Assembly: GCA_937891905.1 (NCBI GenBank)
Contig: CALATT010000024.1
Coordinates: 1-51,212 of the forward strand
Length of the DNA: 51,212 bases
Source of the DNA: an uncultured Bacteroidales bacterium
GTDB taxonomy: Bacteria > Bacteroidota > Bacteroidia > Bacteroidales > Paludibacteraceae
Direction: 5' to 3'
The notes under the pieces are model-generated. The model did no database searches and had not been told where the DNA came from. It saw nothing but the letters and a program-made list of their open reading frames with translations. A program made the translations under genes and the position numbers. Positions 25,352 through 35,076 of this stretch are shown here, one piece after another (position 1 is the first letter of the stretch; each line of letters begins with the position of its first letter).

Positions 25352-28101
25352 TGGACCAAGAATATATTCGCATAGAAGGTGCTGACACACATAACCTTAA
25401 ACATGTGACGGTAGATATACCTCGCAATCAGTTGGTTATTGTGACAGGTGTAAGCGGCAGTGGAAAAAGTTCACTGGCGTTTGACACACTCTATGCGGAA
25501 GGTCAACGCCGCTATGTAGAGAGCCTCAGCGCGTATGCGCGTCAGTTCATGGGGCGCATGCAAAAACCCGAGGTTGATAAGATAGAAGGTATTCCTCCCG
25601 CAATTGCTATTCAACAAAAAGTGAGTAGTCGTAATCCTCGTTCTACAGTGGGTACTGTGACGGAGATATACGACTATCTTAAACTTTTTTTCGCGCGCGT
25701 GGGTCGCACCTACTCGCCCGTGAGCGGATGTGAGGTTAAACGCAATACGATAGGCGATGTGGTCCGTTATATGGAGAGTTTGCCTATTGGTACGCGCGTT
25801 TATCTCATCAGTCCTATTGTGTTGCCCGAGGGTCGCAGTTTGGAGGAGCAACTCTATCTATGGATGGGCCAAGGATTTAGTCGATTATTAGTGGATGGTC
25901 AGGTGGTGCGTATGTCGCCAAGTGCATGGGAAGAGATTGTGGACTGCGATGCATATCTGCTGATTGACCGAATCGTAGTGGACCATGAGCAAGCAACAAG
26001 TAATCGCTTTGCTGATTCGGTGCAGACGGCTTTCTTTGAAGGCAAAGGCGAGTGTCGCATTCACACAGAGCAAAATGTGCAAATATTCTCTGAGCGCTTT
26101 GAGGCCGATGGTATTCAGTTTATTGAGCCGAGCGAACATCTATTTGATTTTAATAATCCGATTGGCGCTTGTCCTACTTGCAATGGTATTGGTAGTGTGA
26201 GTGGTATTGATCCTGATTTGGTGATCCCAGACAAGTCCAAGTCTATCTACGAGGAAGCTATTGCTTGTTGGCATGGGGATAAGATGCGTTCGTGGTACGA
26301 AGCCTTGATTTATAATGCCGCCCAATTTGATTTTCCTATTCATACGCCTTTCTACGCGTTGACGCCTGAGCAAAAACAACTCTTATGGACAGGAAACGAG
26401 TTCTTCCGTGGGTTGAATGATTTCTTCCATGAATTAGAGACTCATCAATATTCGAAGATTCAATACCGTGTGATGCTTACGCGCTATCGCGGTAAGACCT
26501 TATGTCCTACATGCAATGGTTATCGTCTGCGCCGCGAGGCGAATTATATACTCATCAATGGTCGTTCCATTGAGCAATTGTGCGCGATGCCGATTACTGA
26601 GTTAGCCGATTGGTTTGCACACATTCATCTTAGCGAAACGGAGCAGCAGACTGCCGAGCTATTACTGGTGGAGATTCGTAATCGTCTTCAGTTCATGCAA
26701 GATGTAGGACTTGGTTATCTCACCCTCAACCGCATGAGTAGTACTCTTTCGGGCGGCGAGAGTCAGCGCATCAACTTAGCAAAGTCGCTTGGAAGTAGTT
26801 TAGTAGGGTCATTGTATGTACTGGATGAGCCATCTATTGGATTGCACCCACGGGATACAGAGCGCCTTATTCATGTGCTACGCGAATTGCGTGATTTGCA
26901 AAATACTATCGTAGTGGTGGAGCATGATGAGGATATTATCGCTGCAGGAGACCACACGATAGAGATTGGTCCTAAAGCAGGACGGCATGGTGGTGAGATT
27001 GTGTATCAAGGCAAACCTCAGACCGACCTCTTTGATTATACCATTCCTTCTCAACGCCGCAAGTGGAACAACTATATTGAGATTGAAGGTGCATGCGAGA
27101 ATAATTTGAAGAATCTCACAGTGCGTTTTCCACTTCATGTAATGACAGTAGTGACTGGCGTGAGCGGTAGTGGTAAATCCAGTTTGGTGCGCGATGTATT
27201 CTACCCTGCTCTCAAGAAGCATTATGGGGGCACATTTGCCGAGCACACAGGCGATTTTGGTCATTTGCGAGGTAGTACTCACTTGATGCAAGACATTGAG
27301 TTTATCAACCAAAACCCACTTAGTCATTCCAGTCGTAGCAATCCTGTTACTTATTTGAAGGCTTATGACGAGATTCGCCGCTTATATGCCGAGCAAGCGC
27401 TCAGTAATCAGTTAGGACTAACGCCCGCGCATTTCTCCTTTAACACGCAAGGGGGTAGATGCGAGCAATGCCAAGGTGAAGGTACGATTACGATTGAGAT
27501 GCAATTCATGGCAGACCTTATTTTAGAGTGCGAGCAATGCCATGGTAAGCGATTTAAACAAGACATATTGGATGTACAATTCCATGGTAAATCGATTTAC
27601 GATGTGCTTTGTATGACGGTGAACCAGGCGATTGACTTTTTCTCGCAATATGATGAATGCAAAAAGATTGTAAAGCGCCTCAAACCATTGCAGGATGTAG
27701 GTATTGGTTATATCCAATTGGGTCAAAGTAGTAGTACCCTTTCGGGCGGTGAGAGTCAGCGTGTGAAGTTGGCATCGTTTATTGCTCAAGAAGATAGCAG
27801 ACCCACGATATTCGTTTTCGACGAACCTACGACAGGTTTGCACCGCAAGGATATAGATGTGCTGCTTATTGCTCTCAATCGACTGATTAGCAAGGGGCAT
27901 ACCGTTATTATTATTGAGCATAACCCTGCTGTCATTCTAGCTGCTGACCATGTGATAGACCTGGGTCCAGAAGGTGGTAAAGATGGCGGACAGATTGTTT
28001 GCACAGGTACTCCAGAGCAGATTGCGGAGTGCAAAGAAAGTTACACAGGCAAGTATCTTGCCCAGATTTTGAATAGACATGAAAGACAAGAAAGCATTTA
28101 A
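25351..28101 (+). CDS. uvrA: Excinuclease ABC subunit A
   Basis: UvrA finds bulky DNA lesions and loads UvrB in nucleotide excision repair. The 916-residue product has two ABC ATPase modules. The first shows TGVSGSGKSSLAFDT and STLSGGESQRINLA; the second shows TGVSGSGKSSLVRD, the zinc finger CEQCQGEG ... CEQCHGKRF, and LSGGESQRVKLA with VFDEPTTGLH. An additional CxxC site lies at CPTCNG. Length is within the family range. The start overlaps the previous stop (TGATG), and the end overlaps the next gene by 23 bp in another frame. Confidence 0.98.
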   Translation: MDQEYIRIEGADTHNLKHVTVDIPRNQLVIVTGVSGSGKSSLAFDTLYAEGQRRYVESLSAYARQFMGRMQKPEVDKIEGIPPAIAIQQKVSSRNPRSTVGTVTEIYDYLKLFFARVGRTYSPVSGCEVKRNTIGDVVRYMESLPIGTRVYLISPIVLPEGRSLEEQLYLWMGQGFSRLLVDGQVVRMSPSAWEEIVDCDAYLLIDRIVVDHEQATSNRFADSVQTAFFEGKGECRIHTEQNVQIFSERFEADGIQFIEPSEHLFDFNNPIGACPTCNGIGSVSGIDPDLVIPDKSKSIYEEAIACWHGDKMRSWYEALIYNAAQFDFPIHTPFYALTPEQKQLLWTGNEFFRGLNDFFHELETHQYSKIQYRVMLTRYRGKTLCPTCNGYRLRREANYILINGRSIEQLCAMPITELADWFAHIHLSETEQQTAELLLVEIRNRLQFMQDVGLGYLTLNRMSSTLSGGESQRINLAKSLGSSLVGSLYVLDEPSIGLHPRDTERLIHVLRELRDLQNTIVVVEHDEDIIAAGDHTIEIGPKAGRHGGEIVYQGKPQTDLFDYTIPSQRRKWNNYIEIEGACENNLKNLTVRFPLHVMTVVTGVSGSGKSSLVRDVFYPALKKHYGGTFAEHTGDFGHLRGSTHLMQDIEFINQNPLSHSSRSNPVTYLKAYDEIRRLYAEQALSNQLGLTPAHFSFNTQGGRCEQCQGEGTITIEMQFMADLILECEQCHGKRFKQDILDVQFHGKSIYDVLCMTVNQAIDFFSQYDECKKIVKRLKPLQDVGIGYIQLGQSSSTLSGGESQRVKLASFIAQEDSRPTIFVFDEPTTGLHRKDIDVLLIALNRLISKGHTVIIIEHNPAVILAADHVIDLGPEGGKDGGQIVCTGTPEQIAECKESYTGKYLAQILNRHERQESI

Positions 28102-29992
28102 TTATCTCCCTCGTTGGGGTGTATTATTGATAGATGTGCTACTCTGCACGATTGCCTTTTGGCTCAGTGTGTGGATTGGTAGTGCTATTTTTGATTACAA
28201 CCCATCAGATGGCGGCGCATGGCCAATAGAGAGCCAATATGGATTAGTGATGGGTGTCCAGATTATCTTCTTTATCATCTTCCACACCTATGCTGGCATG
28301 CTGCGTTATTCAACATTTGTTGATACACTAAAGTCATTATTATCGAATTTATCTACGGGTTTTGTATTGGTATTATTCAACTTGCTCATGCAGCGTTTAA
28401 CGGGATACCATCCTATTCTAAACACGGTATTAGTAATTTATGTACCTATTTCGTTCGTGCTTCTTTTCTGCTTGCGCGTGGGGGTAAAAACTATTTACGA
28501 GACGCTTCAGCAGACTCAGAGTAGTCCAAAGGTGGTTATTTACGGCACTCAAACCGCGGGTTTGGCTATTGCGAAGATGCTTCGTTCGGCAGGTAACACA
28601 CCTTATCGTCCTATTGCCTTTATCAGCACTGAAGACCAGCGCTATGGGTACGAGATAGCAGGATTGCCTGTTCGTCCAATCAATGACCGACTCTTTGCAT
28701 GGATGGAGAAGGCGAATATTCACCATGTAATTGTTTCGCCATTGAAGATGCGTGAGATAAATCCTGCCAAAGATTTGCAGATTTTCATTGACCATAATAT
28801 TCGCATTTTGACCACTCCTTATTTCACCCAGTTTGATAATATAGAGGATGTGGATATTCAGCGTATTGGTCGTATTGACTCGATTCGCATCGAAGATTTA
28901 TTAGAGCGTCCTAAGATTGAGATTAACACGGATAATGTGCAGCAGATACTACAAGATAAAGTGGTGCTCATCAGTGGTGCGGCGGGTAGTATCGGTAGTG
29001 AGTTGGTGCGCCAAGTGCAGCATTACGCACCTCGTGCCATCGTATTGGTAGATATTGCCGAGTCGCCTTTGCATGATTTATCATTGGATTTACAACAGCA
29101 ATATCCTAACACGCGTTTTATTCCTATCATTGCCGATGTGCGTAATAGGGATCGAATAGAGTCAATCTTCAACGAGACGCGTCCGGATGTGGTTTATCAC
29201 GCGGCCGCATACAAGCATGTTCCACTGATGGAGAATTACCCTGGCGAAGCCATACAAGCGAATGTATTAGGCACCAAGAATATGGCAGATATAGCCGTTA
29301 AGTATAAGGTGGAGCGCTTTGTGATGATTTCCACAGACAAGGCTGTCAACCCAACCAATATCATGGGTGCAAGTAAGCGTATTGCAGAAATATATGTGCA
29401 ATCACTCTTCCGCAAACTGCAGATGGAGAATTCCAATTGTACCAAGTTCATCACTACTCGTTTTGGTAATGTACTGGGCAGTAATGGTTCGGTCATCCCT
29501 TATTTCCAAAAGCAGATTGCTGCAGGCGGACCCGTGACGGTGACCCATCCTAATATCATCCGCTATTTCATGACCATACCTGAGGCATGCTGTTTGGTGA
29601 TGGAAGCGAGTACATTAGGCAATGGTGGGGAGATTTTCATCTTCGACATGGGGCAACCAGTGAAGATATTAGATTTGGCGCGTAATATGATTCGCTTGGC
29701 GGGATATGCGCCAGAGAAAGACATACCTATCGTATTCACAGGTTTGCGTCCTGGAGAGAAATTATATGAAGAGCTACTCAATCAGAAAGAGACTACACTA
29801 CCGACGGATAACAAGAAGATTATGATTGCTCGCGTTAGAGAGTTTGATTTCGATGTGGTAAGCAAGCAGATTGACACGCTGATTGAAACCAGTTATTCTG
29901 ACAAGCCATTCACTATTGTGAAGCAGATGAAGCAATTAGTACCCGAATATATTAGCAATAACTCTATATACGAACAACTCGACATACGATGA
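28079..29992 (+). CDS. Membrane nucleotide-sugar 4,6-dehydratase (CapD/PglF/WbpM family)
   Basis: These enzymes convert UDP-GlcNAc-type sugars to 4-keto-6-deoxy intermediates for capsule, O-antigen or glycoprotein glycans. The 637-residue product has four N-terminal membrane helices, a first Rossmann domain (VVIYGTQTAGLAIAKML) and the catalytic short-chain dehydrogenase domain. The latter has SGAAGSIGSELVRQ near residue 300 and AAAYKHVPLMEN. The STDKAVNPTNIMGASKR segment near residue 417 replaces the usual YxxxK by the family's M/S-xxx-K form. It begins a run of surface-glycan genes directly after uvrA, sharing a 23-bp overlap. Confidence 0.92.
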   Translation: MKDKKAFNYLPRWGVLLIDVLLCTIAFWLSVWIGSAIFDYNPSDGGAWPIESQYGLVMGVQIIFFIIFHTYAGMLRYSTFVDTLKSLLSNLSTGFVLVLFNLLMQRLTGYHPILNTVLVIYVPISFVLLFCLRVGVKTIYETLQQTQSSPKVVIYGTQTAGLAIAKMLRSAGNTPYRPIAFISTEDQRYGYEIAGLPVRPINDRLFAWMEKANIHHVIVSPLKMREINPAKDLQIFIDHNIRILTTPYFTQFDNIEDVDIQRIGRIDSIRIEDLLERPKIEINTDNVQQILQDKVVLISGAAGSIGSELVRQVQHYAPRAIVLVDIAESPLHDLSLDLQQQYPNTRFIPIIADVRNRDRIESIFNETRPDVVYHAAAYKHVPLMENYPGEAIQANVLGTKNMADIAVKYKVERFVMISTDKAVNPTNIMGASKRIAEIYVQSLFRKLQMENSNCTKFITTRFGNVLGSNGSVIPYFQKQIAAGGPVTVTHPNIIRYFMTIPEACCLVMEASTLGNGGEIFIFDMGQPVKILDLARNMIRLAGYAPEKDIPIVFTGLRPGEKLYEELLNQKETTLPTDNKKIMIARVREFDFDVVSKQIDTLIETSYSDKPFTIVKQMKQLVPEYISNNSIYEQLDIR

Positions 29993-31074
29993 TACAAACT
30001 TTTTTTGCAGCACATAGTTACCTGATTGGTTTAGTCAGTTTCCTATTCGGATGGATTGCCATGCCGGTTGTGATACGCATCGCTAAAGCCAAAGGATTTG
30101 TCGTTCGTCCTAACAAGCGCATGAGTCATACTGGTGAAGTACCCAATATTGGTGGACTAAATATATGCTTTAGTTTTATCTTGACTTATCTCTTTTTTGA
30201 GTTTGAGCAGATGAACCATAACCAGTTTTTTATGATTGGATTATTTGCCATCATGGTGATAGGTTTTATTGACGACATATTGGTACTTACTCCATTATCC
30301 AAACTCTTAGGTGAGACACTCGCAGGTATTGCATTGATTGGTTTTGCTGACATTCGCATTACTCATCTACATGGTATATTTGGAATCAATGAGATAGGTA
30401 TTATTCCCAGTTATCTCATTTCGCTCTTTATCTTGATTGCTATTATCAATGCCGTGAATCTCATTGACGGTATTGACGGTTTGGCGAGTGGATTAGGAAT
30501 ACTCTATTGTCTCTTCTTTGCTATTTATTTTGGATTAGTGGGCGAAGCTGGTTGGTCTTTCATCGGTATTGGTATGATTGGTTCCTTAGCTGTATTCTTC
30601 ATCTACAATGTATTTGGCAATCGTGATAAGATTTTTATGGGCGACTCAGGCAGTCTGCTATTGGGTTATCTATTGACGGCATTTGTCTTCCGTTTTTGCG
30701 AGATTAACGCCTTGGGGTCTATTCCAGCGCAATTCCACATGAGCGCAGCTCCCGCTGTTGCCATATGCGTACTGACAGTACCTATTTTCGATACTATTCG
30801 CGTTAGTATCACGCGTATCAAGAAAGGTCTTTCTCCTTTTCAGCCCGATAAGAATCATATTCATCATTTATTGCTGCGCACAGGATTAAACCATATACAG
30901 ACGACATGTATTCTGCTCTTTGTGAGTCTGCTCTTTATTGCTTTAGGCATAGTAGGACGCAACTGGAATTTATGGTTATTACTCATCGTTGATTTCGCTT
31001 TAGCTACAGTTTTGACCTTGATTCTATGGCGAGTCATTAACACTAAATTATACGGACAAGATGCTCACCATTGA
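29989..31074 (+). CDS. Undecaprenyl-phosphate sugar-1-phosphate transferase (WecA/MraY family)
   Basis: The family starts lipid-linked glycan assembly by moving a HexNAc-1-phosphate from UDP to undecaprenyl phosphate. The 361-residue product has about eleven membrane helices, the aspartate pair in GFIDDILVLTP, the family motif NAVNLIDGIDGLASG, FMGDSGSLLLG, and the histidine motif HIHHLLLRTG. WecA-type rather than MraY is supported by the absence of mur genes and the presence of wecB nearby. The start overlaps the previous stop (ATGA). Confidence 0.92.
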   Translation: MIQTFFAAHSYLIGLVSFLFGWIAMPVVIRIAKAKGFVVRPNKRMSHTGEVPNIGGLNICFSFILTYLFFEFEQMNHNQFFMIGLFAIMVIGFIDDILVLTPLSKLLGETLAGIALIGFADIRITHLHGIFGINEIGIIPSYLISLFILIAIINAVNLIDGIDGLASGLGILYCLFFAIYFGLVGEAGWSFIGIGMIGSLAVFFIYNVFGNRDKIFMGDSGSLLLGYLLTAFVFRFCEINALGSIPAQFHMSAAPAVAICVLTVPIFDTIRVSITRIKKGLSPFQPDKNHIHHLLLRTGLNHIQTTCILLFVSLLFIALGIVGRNWNLWLLLIVDFALATVLTLILWRVINTKLYGQDAHH

Positions 31075-32848
31075 TCATATATGTATGGAGTTTTCATCCA
31101 AACCTGTATTGGATGATATCACTTTCCTCATCAATCGCAAGGAGCGCATTGCATTGGTGGGTAAGAATGGAGCTGGCAAGTCCACGCTCTTACGCTTGAT
31201 AGCCGGTGAGTATGAACCAACGAGCGGACGGATTTCCAAAGAGAGCAACATGACGATTGGCTACTTGCCTCAAGTGATGCTCCATGTGGATGGCAAGACG
31301 CTACGCGAAGAAGTACTCTCTATCTACGCGGGTAGTGATGAGAGTGAACAAGCCCGTTTTGTAGCAGAGATGGACCGCACGATTATTGGTTTGGGATTTG
31401 AGCGCAAAGATTTTGACCGTCCATGTAGCGAGTTCTCTGGAGGTTGGCGCATGCGTATCGAGTTGGCAAAGATTTTGCTGCAACACCCTGATTTGCTGCT
31501 CTTGGACGAGCCCACCAACCATTTGGATATCGAATCTATTCAGTGGTTGGAAGAATTTCTCAAGAGCAGTCCAAGCGCCGTTTTGTTGGTTAGTCATGAT
31601 AGAGCTTTTCTGGATAATGTATGCAATAGAACGGTAGAGATCACTTTGGGACGGATATATGATTATGATGTCAACTATAGTCGTTTTGTAGAATTGCGCA
31701 AAGAGCGTCATGAGCAACAAGTACGCGCCTATCAGAATCAACAAAAGATGATTCAAGATACAGAGGCGTTTATTGAGCGTTTCCGATACAAAGCCACCAA
31801 AGCCGTACAAGTACAGAGCCGTATCAAGCAATTGGATAAATTAGAGCGATTAGAAGTAGATTTAGAAGACACTTCTCGTTTGAATCTACGCTTCCCACCT
31901 GCGCCACGCAGTGGAGATTTCCCTATTATCATAGAAGATGTACGCAAGGATTTTGGAGCGCACAATGTATTTCACGATGTGACCTTCACAATCCGCAGAG
32001 GTGAGAAAGTGGCGTTTGTAGGTAAGAACGGTGAAGGTAAATCGACACTCGTGAAATGTATCATGGGGCAGTTGGATTATTTAGGAACACTCAAAGTGGG
32101 ACATAATGTCAAGATTGGTTATTTTGCGCAGAACCAAGCCGCACTCTTGGATGAGGACAAGACTGTTTTTGATACGATTGACTATGTAGCAGTGGGTGAT
32201 ATACGCACCAAGATACGCGATATACTCGGTGCCTTTATGTTCGGCGGCGAGGCGAGTGAGAAAAAAGTGAAAGTACTCAGTGGTGGCGAACGCAGTCGCT
32301 TGGCTATGATACGCTTGCTATTAGAACCATGCAACTTGCTCATCTTGGACGAGCCCACCAACCACCTCGACATGCAATCCAAAGATGTACTCAAGGCTGC
32401 CTTGCAGGACTTTGGAGGAACAGTTATATGCGTCAGTCACGACCGTGATTTCTTGAATGGTTTAGTGGACAAAGTGTATGAGTTTGGTGGCGGACATGTG
32501 AAAGAGCATTTAGGCGGTATATATGATTTCTTACGGGCAAAGAAGATAAGCAGTCTGCAAGATTTAGAGCGCAGTGTGCAGGTTAGCAACACGCCAGCCA
32601 ATACGCCACCCACTACTGCTAAATTGGACTACGCAGCACAGAAAGCCGAGGCGGCAGCCAGACGCAAGAAAGAGAAACAGATTGCAGAAGTGGAAGCGGC
32701 TATTGCTCAGTTAGAGCAGCAACAAGCAGAGATAGAGCAATTATTAGCGCAGGCGGATAATCAAACTGCGGAGAACTTCCAGAAATACGAAACAATCAAA
32801 CATACGATTGAGCAAAAGATGTATGAATGGGAACTGCTGAGTGAATAA
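31061..32848 (+). CDS. ABC-F family ATPase
   Basis: ABC-F proteins act on ribosomes (translation factors or antibiotic protection) and lack membrane domains. The 595-residue product has two ATPase modules: GKNGAGKSTLLRL with FSGGWRMRIELAK and DEPTNHLD, then GKNGEGKSTLVK with LSGGERSRLAMI and DEPTNHLD. They are joined by the linker characteristic of ABC-F and followed by a C-terminal coiled coil rich in E, Q and A (about 530-590), as in Uup. The gene overlaps the preceding transferase by 14 bp. Its place in a glycan run looks like simple co-transcription; it is not an O-antigen exporter, since no permease is present. Confidence 0.92.
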   Translation: MLTIDHICMEFSSKPVLDDITFLINRKERIALVGKNGAGKSTLLRLIAGEYEPTSGRISKESNMTIGYLPQVMLHVDGKTLREEVLSIYAGSDESEQARFVAEMDRTIIGLGFERKDFDRPCSEFSGGWRMRIELAKILLQHPDLLLLDEPTNHLDIESIQWLEEFLKSSPSAVLLVSHDRAFLDNVCNRTVEITLGRIYDYDVNYSRFVELRKERHEQQVRAYQNQQKMIQDTEAFIERFRYKATKAVQVQSRIKQLDKLERLEVDLEDTSRLNLRFPPAPRSGDFPIIIEDVRKDFGAHNVFHDVTFTIRRGEKVAFVGKNGEGKSTLVKCIMGQLDYLGTLKVGHNVKIGYFAQNQAALLDEDKTVFDTIDYVAVGDIRTKIRDILGAFMFGGEASEKKVKVLSGGERSRLAMIRLLLEPCNLLILDEPTNHLDMQSKDVLKAALQDFGGTVICVSHDRDFLNGLVDKVYEFGGGHVKEHLGGIYDFLRAKKISSLQDLERSVQVSNTPANTPPTTAKLDYAAQKAEAAARRKKEKQIAEVEAAIAQLEQQQAEIEQLLAQADNQTAENFQKYETIKHTIEQKMYEWELLSE

Positions 32849-32857
32849 GACAGAGAG

Positions 32858-34003
32858 ATGACCGACATTATTCAGTATATTATTCAATGGCTATGCTACG
32901 GCACTACCGAAGCCGCAGCACGCGTGGCTTACACTGCTAATGAACAGGCATTAGCGCAGTACGACATTATTATTGTGCCTAATGGACAATTGGGCACAAA
33001 TATCGTGTTGCCCGATATGAGCAGACCCGTAGTAGAGAACCCCACAAAAGGGAAATATATCATCCGCACGGACATTATCTATACTACTTTCTTCTTTATC
33101 TCGCGCGCAGAAGAAGTGCTCAATCCTCACCGTGACAAGCACGGCAGATTCTTAGCAGAGTACTCTATTCTGGGCACGAACAACCGACTACAGATTCCCT
33201 TATTGGACGAATATGCGCGCTTGCTACTCAAACTATTAGAAGCGCCGCTTCCCAATAGCGGTTTTGAGCATATCTATCTCACCCATGATATAGACACTAT
33301 CAGTCAGTATAGACATTTGCGCGGTGCAATAGGAGGCATACTGCGCGGCGAAACAAAACAGGTATGGAAAGCAATACAGGACATTCATCATGACCCTATC
33401 TACACTTTCCCATCGATGATAGAAGAGGATAAACGAGTGACAGATGCGCAAACGATTTATTTTGTCAAACAGACAAAAGGAAAAGGTTATGACTATCCGC
33501 AGTATTGGTTGCACGGAAGAGATTGGAAGAACCTACGGCAACTTCTCAAAGATAGTGGGGCACAGTTAGGCGTACATAGCAGTTATTATGGTCTGTTACC
33601 ATCAAAACCAATCAGCCAATGGCACCGCTCGCATTTTCTCAACTGTTCGCTTGAGCAGATGCAACAAGTGGTAGAGGCTGGTTTTACGGATGATTTCACC
33701 ATGGGGTTTGCTGACCAAGCAGGATTTCGATTGCAAACAAGTCGCGCTGTACAATGGATCAACCCACAAACGATGCAACTCACCTCGCTCACCATGCACC
33801 CACTTATTATCATGGACTGCACACTCAGCAACGATGACTATATGAATTTAACAGAAGATGAAGCATATTTCCTATGCGAGCGACTAATAAGCAAAGTACG
33901 CATGCACCATGGTGATTTATGCTTGCTATGGCATAATAGTATAATGATTGACAGTCTGTACCATCGTTCTTTATACAGAAAAATACTTTCCCTCATTTCA
34001 TGA
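32858..34003 (+). CDS. Polysaccharide deacetylase-like protein
   Basis: The 381-residue product resembles Bacteroidetes proteins that combine an N-terminal alpha/beta region with a carbohydrate-esterase-4-like fold. The metal-binding pair appears as THDIDTISQY (His143, Asp144, Asp146), and downstream segments (GVHSSYYGLLPS, HHGDLCLLWHN) could provide the remaining ligands. There is no signal peptide, so it may work on lipid-linked or nucleotide-linked intermediates in the cytoplasm. The product ends overlapping the wecB start (ATGA), tying it to glycan synthesis. Catalytic activity is not proven by the motifs. Confidence 0.72.
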   Translation: MTDIIQYIIQWLCYGTTEAAARVAYTANEQALAQYDIIIVPNGQLGTNIVLPDMSRPVVENPTKGKYIIRTDIIYTTFFFISRAEEVLNPHRDKHGRFLAEYSILGTNNRLQIPLLDEYARLLLKLLEAPLPNSGFEHIYLTHDIDTISQYRHLRGAIGGILRGETKQVWKAIQDIHHDPIYTFPSMIEEDKRVTDAQTIYFVKQTKGKGYDYPQYWLHGRDWKNLRQLLKDSGAQLGVHSSYYGLLPSKPISQWHRSHFLNCSLEQMQQVVEAGFTDDFTMGFADQAGFRLQTSRAVQWINPQTMQLTSLTMHPLIIMDCTLSNDDYMNLTEDEAYFLCERLISKVRMHHGDLCLLWHNSIMIDSLYHRSLYRKILSLIS

Positions 34004-35076
34004 AGATTATTACCATCATAGGAGCTCGTCCGCAATTCATCAAGGCAACAGTCGTCAGTCGTGCTATCATAGCCATGGCAAAAGGTGGTGTAGAGATAGA
34101 GGAAAAAATACTGCACACTGGCCAACACTACGATAGTAATATGAGTGAATTGTTTTTCCGCCAATTGGACATTCCTATGCCGTGCTGGAATCTTGCTTGT
34201 GGTAATAATTTCGAGCAAATGAAGGCATCTATTTTGCCTATTTTGCAAGCAGAGAAACCAGATATAGTTCTTGTGTATGGAGACACAACCTCCACATTAG
34301 CGGGAGCACAAGCCGCACATTCGCTGTCTATTCCTATTGCCCATATAGAAGCAGGTTTGCGCAGTTTTAATATGTCTATGCCAGAGGAGTACAACCGTAT
34401 CCAAACAGACCGCCTTTCCACATGGCTTTTCTGCCCTACTCACACAGCAGTAGAAAATCTACACCGTGAAGGAATAACCAGTAATGTATTCCACACTGGT
34501 GATGTAATGTACGACGCAGCACTGACATTTATTCCTGACCACCAAACACAAGCAGATATTCTATCACACTATGCCGTAAGGTCTAAACAATTTGCCATTG
34601 CTACCATCCACCGTGCCGCCACGGCTGAGAATGTACCTGCACTAAGGGATATTATACAAGCCTTCAAGCAAATAGAACTACCTATTTTGTTACCTCTCCA
34701 TCCGCATACAGCTAAAACTATTGAAGCAGATTCATCGCTACAAGACCTAATCATCAGTGCTCCTAATGTTCATATTATTGCACCTATTGGTTATATAGAA
34801 ATGCTTGTATTAGAGCGCCATGCAAGTCATATATTCACGGACTCTGGTGGTATGCAAAAAGAGGCATATTTTCAGGGCACGCCATGCATCACACTACGAG
34901 ATGAAACCGAATGGACAGAAACGGTAAATGCTGGTTGGAATCGATTAGTGGGTACAAATACCCAACGCATTATAGATGCTTTTCGTATTCCTTTTGCAGG
35001 CGAGATATTTGACGAATACGGAAACGGAAACAGCGCACAACAAATAATACACTTGTTATGTCAAAAAAAATACTAA
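34000..35076 (+). CDS. wecB: UDP-N-acetylglucosamine 2-epimerase (non-hydrolysing)
   Basis: WecB converts UDP-GlcNAc to UDP-ManNAc. The 358-residue product shows the family landmarks: GARPQFIKATVVSRA at the N-terminus, TGQHYD, YGDTTSTLAGA, HIEAGLRSFNMSMPEEYNR with the catalytic acid region, and TDSGGMQKEAYFQGTPC. The length is typical. It lies between the deacetylase-like gene and two glycosyltransferases, so UDP-ManNAc (or a derivative) is probably a building block of the surface glycan made here. Confidence 0.95.
   Translation: MKIITIIGARPQFIKATVVSRAIIAMAKGGVEIEEKILHTGQHYDSNMSELFFRQLDIPMPCWNLACGNNFEQMKASILPILQAEKPDIVLVYGDTTSTLAGAQAAHSLSIPIAHIEAGLRSFNMSMPEEYNRIQTDRLSTWLFCPTHTAVENLHREGITSNVFHTGDVMYDAALTFIPDHQTQADILSHYAVRSKQFAIATIHRAATAENVPALRDIIQAFKQIELPILLPLHPHTAKTIEADSSLQDLIISAPNVHIIAPIGYIEMLVLERHASHIFTDSGGMQKEAYFQGTPCITLRDETEWTETVNAGWNRLVGTNTQRIIDAFRIPFAGEIFDEYGNGNSAQQIIHLLCQKKY

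Noticed and set aside
28079..28101. uvrA broken at its 3' end because of the 23-bp overlap
   Set aside because: UvrA reaches its normal length and motifs, and the next gene has a natural N-terminus.
31061..32848. ABC transporter for glycan export
   Set aside because: The tandem ATPase layout and linker are those of ABC-F proteins, and no permease gene is adjacent.
35052..35076. Programmed frameshift at the eight-A run where wecB and the GT4 gene overlap
   Set aside because: Both proteins have complete, normal ends and starts; a 19-bp overlap is ordinary in this operon.
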